DNA of 13,442 nt from JBBSJT01 sp041691015 (GCA_041691015.1 JBEPVN010000063.1:1-13442); one strand, 5' to 3'. Shown: positions 6,318 through 13,433, counted from the stretch's first letter. Program-made: numbers and translations. Notes: generated from the letters alone by a model not told the origin.

Positions 6318-7176
6318 TTTTTTACTCTATATAGCCTCAGAAAAAGGCCTTTCTCAAAATACGATAGAATCCTACGAAAGGGATATCTTATCCCTTCTTC
6401 AATTCATCAAAAATAAATCTGTCCACACCTTTGAAGAAATAGAAGAACAACATCTAATAGATTTTCTATCCTATTTAAAATCAAAGTCTTATGCGACATC
6501 TACCATTGCCCGCACTTTTGTTGCCTGCAAGGTTTTTTTTAGATTTTTAAAAAAAGAAGGGATTGTCTCTAAAGATGTCACGTTTTATTTAAATACCCCG
6601 AAGTTATGGCAGCTTATACCTGAAGTATTATCGATAGAGGAAGTGGAGCTGTTATTAAAAGAATGCGATCCTGAAAATGAAGAAGGGGCCCTTGATTTGG
6701 CCATTTTGGAGCTTCTTTATGCAAGCGGTCTTAGGGTTTCTGAGGTTTGTTCCTTAAAAATCTCCGATGTCGATGACTTCTTTGTCAAAGTAATGGGAAA
6801 GGGGAGAAAAGAGAGGGTTGTGCCTCTTGGAAAAAAAGCAATAGAGGCAATTGACCACTATCTTATTCATTTTAGGGACAGCCATCAAGAAACGCGGCAT
6901 GAGATGTTGTTTTTGAATAAAAGGGGCAAACCAATAAACCGTGTCACCATTTGGAAAATGATAAAAAAATATGCAAAAATGGCAGGGATTGTCAAAAATA
7001 TCTCGCCACATACTCTAAGGCACTCTTTTGCAACGCATCTTTTGGATAATGGAGCGGATTTGCGTATCATTCAGGAATGTTTGGGACATGCGAGCATTGG
7101 AACTACGGACAGATACACCCATATCAGCAAAAAAAAGCTGCAGCAATCCTTCGATTCCTTCCATCCCAGAAAATAA
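6304..7176 (+). CDS. xerD: Xer-type tyrosine recombinase (XerD-like)
   Basis: This 290-residue site-specific recombinase has an N-terminal SAM-like core-binding domain (about 3-85) and a catalytic domain (about 105-285). The full catalytic set is visible: R144 (S-G-L-R-V-S-E), K166 (M-G-K-G-R-K-E), H236 and R239 (H-T-L-R-H), H262 (L-G-H-A-S) and the nucleophile Y271 (D-R-Y-T-H). The length and the ending H-P-R-K match XerC/XerD, which act together at dif to resolve chromosome dimers at FtsK-activated division. It is not an integrase: there is no extra arm-binding domain and no adjacent phage or island genes. I favour XerD from the C-terminal H-P-R ending, but XerC cannot be excluded. It is the last gene of the pgi operon and has no strong ribosome binding site, so coupling to the overlapping upstream gene is likely. 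Confidence 0.88.
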   Translation: MTPDDFLLYIASEKGLSQNTIESYERDILSLLQFIKNKSVHTFEEIEEQHLIDFLSYLKSKSYATSTIARTFVACKVFFRFLKKEGIVSKDVTFYLNTPKLWQLIPEVLSIEEVELLLKECDPENEEGALDLAILELLYASGLRVSEVCSLKISDVDDFFVKVMGKGRKERVVPLGKKAIEAIDHYLIHFRDSHQETRHEMLFLNKRGKPINRVTIWKMIKKYAKMAGIVKNISPHTLRHSFATHLLDNGADLRIIQECLGHASIGTTDRYTHISKKKLQQSFDSFHPRK

Positions 7177-7190
7177 AAAGATTCTGGATT

Positions 7191-7505
7191 CTATTCTGAG
7201 TTAAGGGTGGATTCGCCGGAGGAGTCCTCAGACGTTCTTTGATTCCCAGGATACTTGTAGGGTAATCCCTCACTTGTCGTAGAAGAATCATCAATATCTA
7301 AAAACAGGATATTCGACTTGTGAGGCGGTAATTTTTTAACTTCTTTCTCTTTTGAAAATAAATTTGTAAGAGCAGATAAACTTTCGTTTACTACATACGT
7401 AATCAACGACTGATTATGTGCTATTAAATTAGAATTAAGTGTGGAAAGGGGAACTTCCGGAATTTTTTCTGATGAGGCTTCATTTTGATTTTGAGGTATT
7501 GTCAT
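7191..7505 (-). CDS. Small disordered acidic orphan protein
   Basis: The frame could begin at a GTG at 7541, but the first ATG is at 7505, giving 104 residues. Codons 1-10 of the longer version lie within the hairpin at 7519-7546, so I chose the ATG. The N-terminus is Gln/Asn/Ser/Pro-rich. The middle holds one helical hydrophobic stretch (L-I-T-Y-V-V-N-E-S-L-S-A-L-T-N-L-F, about 35-51), then a K-rich turn and a short hydrophobic strand N-I-L-F-L-D-I-D-D. The last 30 residues are Ser/Thr/Glu-rich and probably disordered. No Shine-Dalgarno precedes the ATG, and no family is recognised. It converges on the recombinase with only 14 bp between stops and follows the lysine-rich microprotein on the same strand. 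It may be a secreted effector, a leftover, or a spurious frame. Confidence 0.45.
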   Translation of the reverse strand: MTIPQNQNEASSEKIPEVPLSTLNSNLIAHNQSLITYVVNESLSALTNLFSKEKEVKKLPPHKSNILFLDIDDSSTTSEGLPYKYPGNQRTSEDSSGESTLNSE

Positions 7506-7518
7506 AATGGATGGAAGG

Positions 7519-7546
7519 AGTGAGCGGTCATAAATGACCACTCACT
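7519..7546 (-). other. Intercistronic RNA hairpin (13-bp arms)
   Basis: AGTGAGCGGTCAT (7519-7531) and ATGACCACTCACT (7534-7546) form an inverted repeat with a 2-nt centre. The single imperfection is a C-A mismatch in plus-strand RNA but a G-U wobble in minus-strand RNA, so the structure is fully paired only in the minus transcript. It lies after the microprotein stop and before the ATG at 7505. No T-tract follows in either direction, so a processing or stability element is more likely than an intrinsic terminator. Confidence 0.55.
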
Positions 7547-7567
7547 AGCTTTAAAAATAATTATTAA

Positions 7568-7633
7568 TTATTTTTTAGTAGCTTTTTTTGTAGCAGTTTT
7601 AGTTTTTTTTGTTGTTGTTTTTTTTGCAACCAT
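7568..7633 (-). CDS. 21-residue lysine-rich, histone-like microprotein
   Basis: On the minus strand an ATG at 7633-7631 follows AAGGAG (7645-7640) by an ideal 6 nt and opens 21 codons to TAA at 7570-7568. After M-V-A the peptide contains only Lys, Thr and Ala: 10 Lys in 21 residues, arranged K-K-T-T-T-K-K-T-K-T-A-T-K-K-A. This is the composition of the Ala/Lys/Thr repeats of chlamydial histone H1-like proteins (HctA/HctB tails), which bind and compact DNA. It may be a minimal DNA- or RNA-binding peptide, a degenerate hct relic, or a leader peptide whose Lys/Thr codons matter. The ribosome binding site argues that it is translated. An upstream hairpin GGCAA...TTGCC (7661-7676) would lie in its leader. 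It is too short for routine gene callers. Confidence 0.55.
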   Translation of the reverse strand: MVAKKTTTKKTKTATKKATKK

Positions 7634-7710
7634 GATGATCTCCTTTTAATTTTTGTTGTAGGCAATCTTTTTTGCCCTATAACTTGACCATATGAATTTA
7701 AAATATTTAA

Positions 7711-7736
7711 GTAAAATAATTATTTAATTATTTTAC
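7711..7736. promoter_or_regulatory. 26-bp AT-only-core palindrome
   Basis: GTAAAATAATTA (7711-7722) and TAATTATTTTAC (7725-7736) are perfect 12-bp inverted arms with a TT centre. It sits between the end of the DUF2892-type gene (7744) and the microprotein leader. It could be an operator for a dimeric regulator or a weak hairpin ending the membrane-protein transcript; there is no T-tract on the minus strand. In the surrounding 7634-7743 gap I see only this, the small leader hairpin at 7661-7676, and the AAGGAG. Confidence 0.4.
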
Positions 7737-7743
7737 ATTTTTT

Positions 7744-7938
7744 TTACTTTTTTTGTATCGGACAGCTACTTTTTCCAAGTATCCAATACAAAACACACCA
7801 ACTAGCTAAAGCTTCATAAAGGGTAAAAGCCCCAAAAAGTCCTAAAATAATGCTGTTTTGCCAAAAAGCTAACAAGAAAAAAACTAAACTTAAGATAAAT
7901 CTTAAAATTCGATCTGACATACCGATATTTTTTTGCAT
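7744..7938 (-). CDS. DUF2892-type small inner-membrane protein
   Basis: This 64-residue protein matches the DUF2892 (YgaP transmembrane-like) pattern. It starts Q-K-N-I-G-M-S-D-R-I-L-R (2-13), has a first hydrophobic helix at about 13-26, and a second at about 28-54 including the family-typical L-A-S-W-C-x-L-Y and a terminal S-S-C-P. Both conserved Cys (48 and 59) are present. In other bacteria this domain occurs alone or behind a rhodanese domain; its biochemical role is not settled, so I assign none. AAGGGG (7950-7945) lies 6 nt before the ATG. It is divergent from the ATP-grasp gene, whose predicted promoter overlaps its start region. Confidence 0.85.
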   Translation of the reverse strand: MQKNIGMSDRILRFILSLVFFLLAFWQNSIILGLFGAFTLYEALASWCVLYWILGKSSCPIQKK

Positions 7939-7961
7939 AAATAACCCCTTTTTTATATAAA
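7933..7961 (+). promoter_or_regulatory. Predicted promoter for the ATP-grasp-aconitase operon
   Basis: TTGCAT (7933-7938), a 17-bp spacer and TATAAA (7956-7961) precede the GTG at 7997. The -35 box overlaps the first codons of the divergent DUF2892-type gene and the spacer covers that gene's ribosome binding site, so transcription in the two directions may interfere. Confidence 0.5.
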
Positions 7962-7996
7962 GAATATTTTAACAATATAAAGGGAAAAAGGTTAAA

Positions 7997-9157
7997 GTGT
8001 CGAATCAAAAAAAAAATTTTTTGCTAACAGCTGGCAGGGCTCCATCTACTCTTGATTTGTCCCGGCAGTTAAATTCTGCCGGCCATAACGTTTTTATTGC
8101 AGATACGATAAGGTGGCATGTTTGCCGCGCATCGAATGCAGTAAAAGCAAATTTTATTGTTCCAAGTCCACGATTTGAAACAGAAAAATTTATCGAATCG
8201 CTGATTTCAATCATTAAATCAGAAAAAATTGATTATCTGATTCCAACTTTTGAAGAAGTGATTTATATTGCATCTCATCTTGATAAGTTTCCAAAAAGTT
8301 GCAAAGTTTTTAGCGCATCTTTTGATACACTGCTAAAACTCCATAATAAATGGTTTTTTTATCAAGAGCAGCTCAAACATTCGATTCCAACGCCGGAAAC
8401 TTACTTAATCAAGTCAAAAGAGGATTTTAAGCAGTTAAATCCAAAGCATTCTTATGCATTAAAAGCGTGCTATTCAAGATCTGCCCAAAGCATCTATAAA
8501 ATAGGTCCTGATAACGAAATTCCGGAGATTGAAATTGAAGCCCATAACCCATGGATTGCTCAAAAGTGGCTTGATGGAAAACGTTTTTGCACTTATAGTA
8601 TCTGCGAAAATGGAAAAGTGCTTGCCAATGCTACATATCCTGTTCAAATTGCTATACAAGGACATTTTTGTTTAAATTTTGAAGCTGTAGATCATCCGGG
8701 GATACTCAACTGGATCAAACATTTTATGTCGCTTGAAAAATTTACGGGCCAGGTCGGTTTTGATTTTTTTGAGATGGATGACGGAACGATTTATGCGATC
8801 GAATGCAATCCAAGAGCTACTCACGGTTTAATTTTGTTTAAGAATTCAGACAGGCTGGATAGAGCCTTTACAGGCAATGTTGACGAAGTCATCACACCCC
8901 TTGCCGGCAACACGAAACAAATTGCTGCCGGAATGAGTTTTTATGGTTGGAAAAGCGCTTATAAAGAAAACAAAATGAAAGAGTTTTTTAAGATTTTATT
9001 CGGGACGCCAGATGTTGTATTTAATTCCTCTGATATAAAACCCTTTTTGTATACGCCATTAATATATTCGAACTACATTTATGAAGGGTTAAAATCCAAA
9101 CTCAACTTACCTGCGTCATTTACTCACGATTTTAATTGGGAAGAAACCCCGAAATAA
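7997..9157 (+). CDS. ATP-grasp domain ligase-like protein
   Basis: This 386-residue cytosolic protein starts with GTG, with AAGG at 7988-7991 upstream. An N-terminal Rossmann-like pre-ATP-grasp domain (about 7-110) begins F-L-L-T-A-G-R-A-P-S-T-L-D-L-S. The ATP-grasp fold follows, with ATP-binding K156 (A-L-K-A-C-Y-S-R), the hinge-like I-A-Q-K-W-L-D-G (187-194), and the metal/catalytic strand G-F-D-F-F (254-258) to I-E-C-N-P-R-A-T-H (268-276), where E269 and N271 should bind magnesium. Such enzymes join a carboxylate to an amine, thiol or other nucleophile through an acyl-phosphate. The carboxylate substrate cannot be read from sequence; it is not carbamoyl-phosphate synthase, biotin carboxylase or D-Ala ligase by length and layout. 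It lies 19 bp upstream of aconitase and is probably co-transcribed with it. Confidence 0.85.
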   Translation: MSNQKKNFLLTAGRAPSTLDLSRQLNSAGHNVFIADTIRWHVCRASNAVKANFIVPSPRFETEKFIESLISIIKSEKIDYLIPTFEEVIYIASHLDKFPKSCKVFSASFDTLLKLHNKWFFYQEQLKHSIPTPETYLIKSKEDFKQLNPKHSYALKACYSRSAQSIYKIGPDNEIPEIEIEAHNPWIAQKWLDGKRFCTYSICENGKVLANATYPVQIAIQGHFCLNFEAVDHPGILNWIKHFMSLEKFTGQVGFDFFEMDDGTIYAIECNPRATHGLILFKNSDRLDRAFTGNVDEVITPLAGNTKQIAAGMSFYGWKSAYKENKMKEFFKILFGTPDVVFNSSDIKPFLYTPLIYSNYIYEGLKSKLNLPASFTHDFNWEETPK

Positions 9158-9176
9158 AAATAAAAAAAGGCAACTT

Positions 9177-12062
9177 ATGTCATCAAATATTGAAGATCGC
9201 TTCAAAACAAAGAAGACATTAGGCAATAGGAAGGGAGTCTATTATTACTCTCTTACTGAATTGGCAAGTCAAGGTTTTGATAAAATCCCCAGGATGCCAG
9301 TTTCGATCCGCATTATGCTAGAATCGCTTTTAAGAAATTGCGATGGGCTTCGCGTTAAAGAAGAAGACGTTGCAAGGCTTGGCAATTGGAATCCTAAAGC
9401 ATTATCTGATTTGGAAGTGCCTTTTGTTGTTTCGCGAGTGATTTTGCAGGATTTTACAGGAGTGCCCTTGCTTGTCGATTTAGCTGCGATGCGAGATGCT
9501 GTAAAAAAACAAGGTTTTGATTCTAGTCTTATCGAGCCAAAAGTTGCAGTTGATCTCGTGATCGACCATTCGGTGCAAGTGGATATGTCAGGGACCAAGG
9601 ATGCTTTTGCTTTTAATTTGAAGGTAGAGTTTGAACGAAATAGCGAGCGGTACTCCTTTTTAAAATGGGGGCAGCATGCTTTTAAAAAATTCAAAGTCAT
9701 TCCCCCAGGAATTGGCATTGTGCATCAAGTCAATTTAGAGCATCTTGCAACTGTTGTATCGATAAGTAAAAATGAGAATGAAACAATTATTTATCCAGAT
9801 ACTCTTGTTGGGACAGATTCTCATACAACAATGATAAATGGTCTTGGCGTTGTCGGCTGGGGAGTTGGGGGCATCGAGGCAGAATCTGCCATGCTGGATC
9901 AGCCTGTATCGTTGCAAACACCAGAAGTCGTTGGCGTTCATCTATTTGGAAAATTAAAAGAAGGGGTGACTGCTACTGATTTAACACTTCGCATTACAGA
10001 GCTTTTAAGGAAAGAAAAAGTTGTCGGCAAGTTTGTTGAATTTTTTGGGGAAGGAGCTAGCAGTCTGACTGTCGCAGATCGCGCAACAATTGGGAATATG
10101 GCACCAGAATATGGTGCCACAATAGGTTTTTTTCCGGTCGATGAGCAAACACTACTTTATTTAAAAATGACAGGCAGGACAGATGATCAAATCGCTTTGA
10201 TCAAAGAATATTTTGTTGCGCAAGATTTGTTCGGAATAAAAAAGGCAGGCGAGCTTGATTTTTCAACAGTTATCGACCTTGATCTAAATTCCATCAAACC
10301 TTCTGTTTCCGGCCCCAAAAGGCCGCAGGACCGTATCGACTTAAACGACACCAAAAAATGTTTTCTAGACTTGCTTTCAAAAGATGTGGGGATGGGAGGC
10401 TATGGGCTTTTAGAAGATCAGCTCCACAAAAAAATATGCGTCGGAAACGGATCGCACTATCCCCTTATTCCAAGCATACACAGCGGCGGTACAGATAGGA
10501 TTGGAAGCGGCCTGCCAAGATATGAAGAGGAAATGGTGACCAATAGACCAATGACTGATTCACTATCAGAAGCTGCCATGAATCATAATGAACGCGGAAT
10601 TATTCATGAAAAAGAAGTCAGCCATGAGGCGTGTGATGCAGTATTTTCTCATGGGTCGGTAGTGATTGCAGCTATTACAAGTTGTACGAATACAAGCAAT
10701 CCAAGCGTGATGATAGGAGCTGGTCTGCTTGCAAAAAAAGCAGTTGAGAAGGGTTTAAAAGTTAATAAAATGATCAAGACAAGCTTGGCGCCAGGATCTC
10801 GCGTTGTTACGGATTATTTAAATAGGGCAGGGCTTCAAAACTATTTGAACGAGCTTGGATTTGATCTTGTCGGTTATGGCTGCACAACCTGTATCGGTAA
10901 TAGCGGCCCACTCGATGAAATTGTTGAGAGCGCAATTAAAGAAAATGATCTTGTGGCAGCTAGTGTTTTAAGTGGAAACCGGAATTTTGAAGCGCGCATT
11001 CATAGCGCTGTAAAAGCTAATTTTTTGATGTCACCCCCCTTGGTTGTAGCTTTTGCAATTGCAGGACGGGTAGATATTGATATGGAAAAAGAACCTTTAG
11101 GCTATAGCACCAAAGGTGATCCTGTATTTTTAAAAGATATCTGGCCAAAAGATGAGGAAATAGCAGAAACGATAGCCTCAAGTTTAACTCCGGAATTCTT
11201 TAAGAAAAGGTATGAGAGCTTTGCCCATGAAAATCCTTTTTGGGAAAAAATTGATACCTCGACCGGTAAAGACTATCAATGGGATAAAAATAGCACCTAT
11301 ATCCAAAAACCTCCCTACTTTGAAGATTTCAGTATGAAAACTCCTTCTTTAAAAAATTTGGAAGGGATGCGACCCCTTGCTTTTTTTGGAGATTCCGTAA
11401 CAACAGACCATATCTCTCCGGCAGGGGCTTTTGGTCCCGGAACTCCTGCTGGACAATACTTAATTTCCCTTGGAGTGCATGAAAAAGACTTTAATAGTTA
11501 TGGCAGCCGTCGCGGCAATCATCAAGTGATGATGAGAGGAACATTTGCAAATGTACGGATCCGCAATCAAATTGCAGAGGGTAGAGAAGGTGGATATACA
11601 AAATTAATGCCAGATAATGAGCTTATGACCATATTTGATGCTTGCGAAATCTACGAGACAAGAAAAGTGCCTTTGATTGTTTTTGCGGGAAAAGATTATG
11701 GAATGGGAAGCTCGAGGGATTGGGCGGCAAAGGGACCTTTACTTCTTGGTGTAAGGGTGGTTGTCGCATCAAGTTTTGAGCGTATCCACAGAAGTAATTT
11801 GATAGGAATGGGAATTTTACCGCTAGAATTTTTAAAAGAAGAAACCCTGGAATCTCTACAGCTTTCTCCAGGCGAAATTTATTCGATAAAAGGCTTGGAG
11901 AACTTAAAACCGCATCAGGAAATGCTTCTCGAGATTAAAAAAGGCGATAGCTTGCGAGAAGTGAAGCTGATGCACAGGCTGGACACTGCAATCGAGGTAG
12001 ATTATTATAAAGCAGGCGGCATTTTGCAGTATATGCTAAGACAGACTCTTGGAAAACTGTAA
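9177..12062 (+). CDS. acnA: Aconitate hydratase (AcnA/IRP-type)
   Basis: This 961-residue enzyme isomerises citrate to isocitrate via cis-aconitate in the TCA cycle. The [4Fe-4S] ligands are C503 (T-S-C-T-N-T), C569 and C572 (G-C-T-T-C-I-G-N). Further signatures are G-T-D-S-H-T-T-M-I-N-G-L-G (212-224), F-G-D-S-V-T-T-D-H-I-S-P-A-G (737-750), N-S-Y-G-S-R-R-G-N-H (773-782) and the swivel-domain G-M-G-S-S-R-D-W-A (842-850). AAAGG six bases upstream supports the ATG. It is longer than typical AcnA (about 890-910): the stretch between G-P-K-R-P-Q-D-R (379-386) and V-V-I-A-A-I-T-S-C (495-503) is about 65 residues longer than in the E. coli protein as I recall it. All active-site residues are intact, so activity is expected. 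It shares an operon with the ATP-grasp gene; a complete cycle would point to an environmental chlamydia. Confidence 0.97.
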   Translation: MSSNIEDRFKTKKTLGNRKGVYYYSLTELASQGFDKIPRMPVSIRIMLESLLRNCDGLRVKEEDVARLGNWNPKALSDLEVPFVVSRVILQDFTGVPLLVDLAAMRDAVKKQGFDSSLIEPKVAVDLVIDHSVQVDMSGTKDAFAFNLKVEFERNSERYSFLKWGQHAFKKFKVIPPGIGIVHQVNLEHLATVVSISKNENETIIYPDTLVGTDSHTTMINGLGVVGWGVGGIEAESAMLDQPVSLQTPEVVGVHLFGKLKEGVTATDLTLRITELLRKEKVVGKFVEFFGEGASSLTVADRATIGNMAPEYGATIGFFPVDEQTLLYLKMTGRTDDQIALIKEYFVAQDLFGIKKAGELDFSTVIDLDLNSIKPSVSGPKRPQDRIDLNDTKKCFLDLLSKDVGMGGYGLLEDQLHKKICVGNGSHYPLIPSIHSGGTDRIGSGLPRYEEEMVTNRPMTDSLSEAAMNHNERGIIHEKEVSHEACDAVFSHGSVVIAAITSCTNTSNPSVMIGAGLLAKKAVEKGLKVNKMIKTSLAPGSRVVTDYLNRAGLQNYLNELGFDLVGYGCTTCIGNSGPLDEIVESAIKENDLVAASVLSGNRNFEARIHSAVKANFLMSPPLVVAFAIAGRVDIDMEKEPLGYSTKGDPVFLKDIWPKDEEIAETIASSLTPEFFKKRYESFAHENPFWEKIDTSTGKDYQWDKNSTYIQKPPYFEDFSMKTPSLKNLEGMRPLAFFGDSVTTDHISPAGAFGPGTPAGQYLISLGVHEKDFNSYGSRRGNHQVMMRGTFANVRIRNQIAEGREGGYTKLMPDNELMTIFDACEIYETRKVPLIVFAGKDYGMGSSRDWAAKGPLLLGVRVVVASSFERIHRSNLIGMGILPLEFLKEETLESLQLSPGEIYSIKGLENLKPHQEMLLEIKKGDSLREVKLMHRLDTAIEVDYYKAGGILQYMLRQTLGKL

Positions 12063-12088
12063 AAAGTGCGATAGTTTTTTTGTTGATT

Positions 12089-12120
12089 AAAAAAAATGCT
12101 TTTCATAAAGTGTTTTTTTT
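12089..12120 (+). terminator. Probable intrinsic terminator of acnA
   Basis: A(8)TGCTTT (12089-12102), loop TCAT (12103-12106) and AAAGTGT(8) (12107-12120) pair over 14 positions, two of them G-U wobbles, and end in eight T residues. The stem is poor in G+C, so strength is uncertain. The same stretch may hold a weak promoter for the next gene (TTGATT 12083-12088, 17 bp, TAAAGT 12106-12111). Confidence 0.45.
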
Positions 12121-12141
12121 ATCAATCAATAAGGTTTTACT

Positions 12142-13326
12142 ATGCGCCATTTTCTTATTTTGTTGGTTTCTTTCGTATTCACCCTATCAGATACAGTTGC
12201 GGCAGAAAAAAAGACGGTCTGCCTCAACATGATCGTCAAGGATGAAAGCCCTGTCATCGAAAGATGTCTTGCCTCTGTTAAGCCAATTATTGACACTTGG
12301 GTAATTGTCGATACCGGATCTACGGATGGCACACAAGAAATTGTCAAAAATTTTATGAAGGATATGCCAGGAGAGTTACATGAGCGTCCATGGATAAATT
12401 TTGGGCATAACCGCAATGAAGCACTTCAACTTGCCAAGGGGAAAGCCGACTATGTCCTGATCATAGATGCAGACGAGATATTAACGTTCAAGCAAGAATT
12501 CCAAATGCCTGACTTAAATCTTGATTTTTACTACATCATGACAGAATATTCCGGAACAAATTATGCAAGAAACCAACTCATAAAAAACTCACTCGACTGG
12601 AAGTGGGTTGGAGCTTTACATGAAGTCTTGTGCTGCGATCAAGCTGCAACTGTAGAAACTATCCCTAACGTTTCAAATTTTGTAAGATGCGACGGAAATC
12701 GCTCAACAGACCCTCTAAAATTTCACAAGGATGCAAAAATTTTAGAGCAAGCGATGCTTGAAAATCCAAATAACGCAAGAGACAGATTTTACCTTGCACA
12801 AAGTTACCGCGATGCAGGCATGAATGAGCTTGCTTTGTTAAATTATAATAAACGCATTGCGATGGAAGGGTGGGATCAGGAAGTTTTTTGGGCAAAACTA
12901 CAGGCTGCGCTTTTACAAGACACTTTGGCAAGAGATCCTGAAACAGTAAGAAAAGGCTATATGGACGCTCATCTGTTTAGACCGGCACGTGCTGAACCTC
13001 TTTATAGATTGGCATTGTATAACCGTCGTCAAAATGATTATCAGGCAAGCTATGATGCGGCACTTAAAGGCTTGCATTTGAGGTCATCAAATGATGTACT
13101 GTTTGTTGAGAAATGGATTTATGATTACGGTCTTCTTTTAGAATACTCTATAGCTGCTTACTGGATTGACAAACAACATGAAGCGCTTTTAGCATCATAC
13201 CTTCTTCTTGCAGACGCAACTCTTCCAAAGCATGTGAGAGAGTGCGTTGAAAGAAATCTCTATTGGATCAATCTCAAAATTAACGAGAACATAGAAAAGG
13301 AAAAGCTTTTAACAGCTATTAAGTAA
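12142..13326 (+). CDS. Family 2 glycosyltransferase with signal peptide and TPR-like C-terminus
   Basis: This 394-residue protein opens with a clear signal peptide: R2-H3, a hydrophobic core F-L-I-L-L-V-S-F-V-F (4-13), and a probable cleavage at V-A-A (about 19-21). A GT-A fold follows at about 25-185: C-L-N-M-I-V-K-D-E (27-35), V-D-T-G-S-T-D-G-T (56-64), the nucleotide-sugar/metal motif D109-A-D111, and W-V-G-A-L-H-E (155-161). Residues about 195-390 are helical pairs resembling TPRs (for example F-Y-L-A-Q-S-Y-R-D-A-G). The layout matches SunS-like or O-GlcNAc-like protein glycosyltransferases with TPR tails. The start is firm: AAGG lies 7 nt upstream, and the next Met (30) would delete the first beta strand. 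Export is odd because nucleotide sugars are cytosolic. Acceptor unknown. Confidence 0.88.
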   Translation: MRHFLILLVSFVFTLSDTVAAEKKTVCLNMIVKDESPVIERCLASVKPIIDTWVIVDTGSTDGTQEIVKNFMKDMPGELHERPWINFGHNRNEALQLAKGKADYVLIIDADEILTFKQEFQMPDLNLDFYYIMTEYSGTNYARNQLIKNSLDWKWVGALHEVLCCDQAATVETIPNVSNFVRCDGNRSTDPLKFHKDAKILEQAMLENPNNARDRFYLAQSYRDAGMNELALLNYNKRIAMEGWDQEVFWAKLQAALLQDTLARDPETVRKGYMDAHLFRPARAEPLYRLALYNRRQNDYQASYDAALKGLHLRSSNDVLFVEKWIYDYGLLLEYSIAAYWIDKQHEALLASYLLLADATLPKHVRECVERNLYWINLKINENIEKEKLLTAIK

Positions 13327-13411
13327 TTTTAAGGGCTTTTATAAGTCTCATCTTAGAAGCGTTTTACATAGATAGCCGGTGGTTGTCCATATGCATTAAG
13401 CTAAGATTTGT

Positions 13412-13433
13412 AGCGTAGGCTTTAGCCTGCGTT
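13412..13433 (+). repeat. REP-like palindrome / possible terminator at window edge
   Basis: AGCGTAGGCT (13412-13421) and AGCCTGCGTT (13424-13433) form a hairpin with a TT loop and two G-U wobbles, followed by a T-rich stretch to 13438. GTAGGCTTTAGCCTGC-type palindromes recur as interspersed REP-like elements in many bacteria and are mobilised by RAYT transposases. It may equally end the glycosyltransferase transcript, 86 nt after its stop. Upstream, AGCCGGTGGTT at 13374-13384 resembles one arm of an IS200/IS605-type terminal hairpin. The tail 13327-13411 holds no gene. Confidence 0.5.

Noticed and set aside
6304..7176. Tyrosine recombinase as a phage or island integrase
   Set aside because: Length and domain layout match XerC/XerD, it sits in a housekeeping operon, and there is no tRNA, att-like repeat or phage gene nearby.
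7506..7541. GTG start for the acidic orphan
   Set aside because: It would place codons inside the 13-bp hairpin, and no Shine-Dalgarno precedes it.
9269..9718. 149-codon minus-strand open frame
   Set aside because: It is wholly inside acnA, antisense to conserved aconitase residues, with no ribosome binding site and an atypical composition.
12126..12416. 96-codon minus-strand open frame
   Set aside because: It is antisense to the signal peptide and catalytic motifs of the glycosyltransferase and has no independent support.
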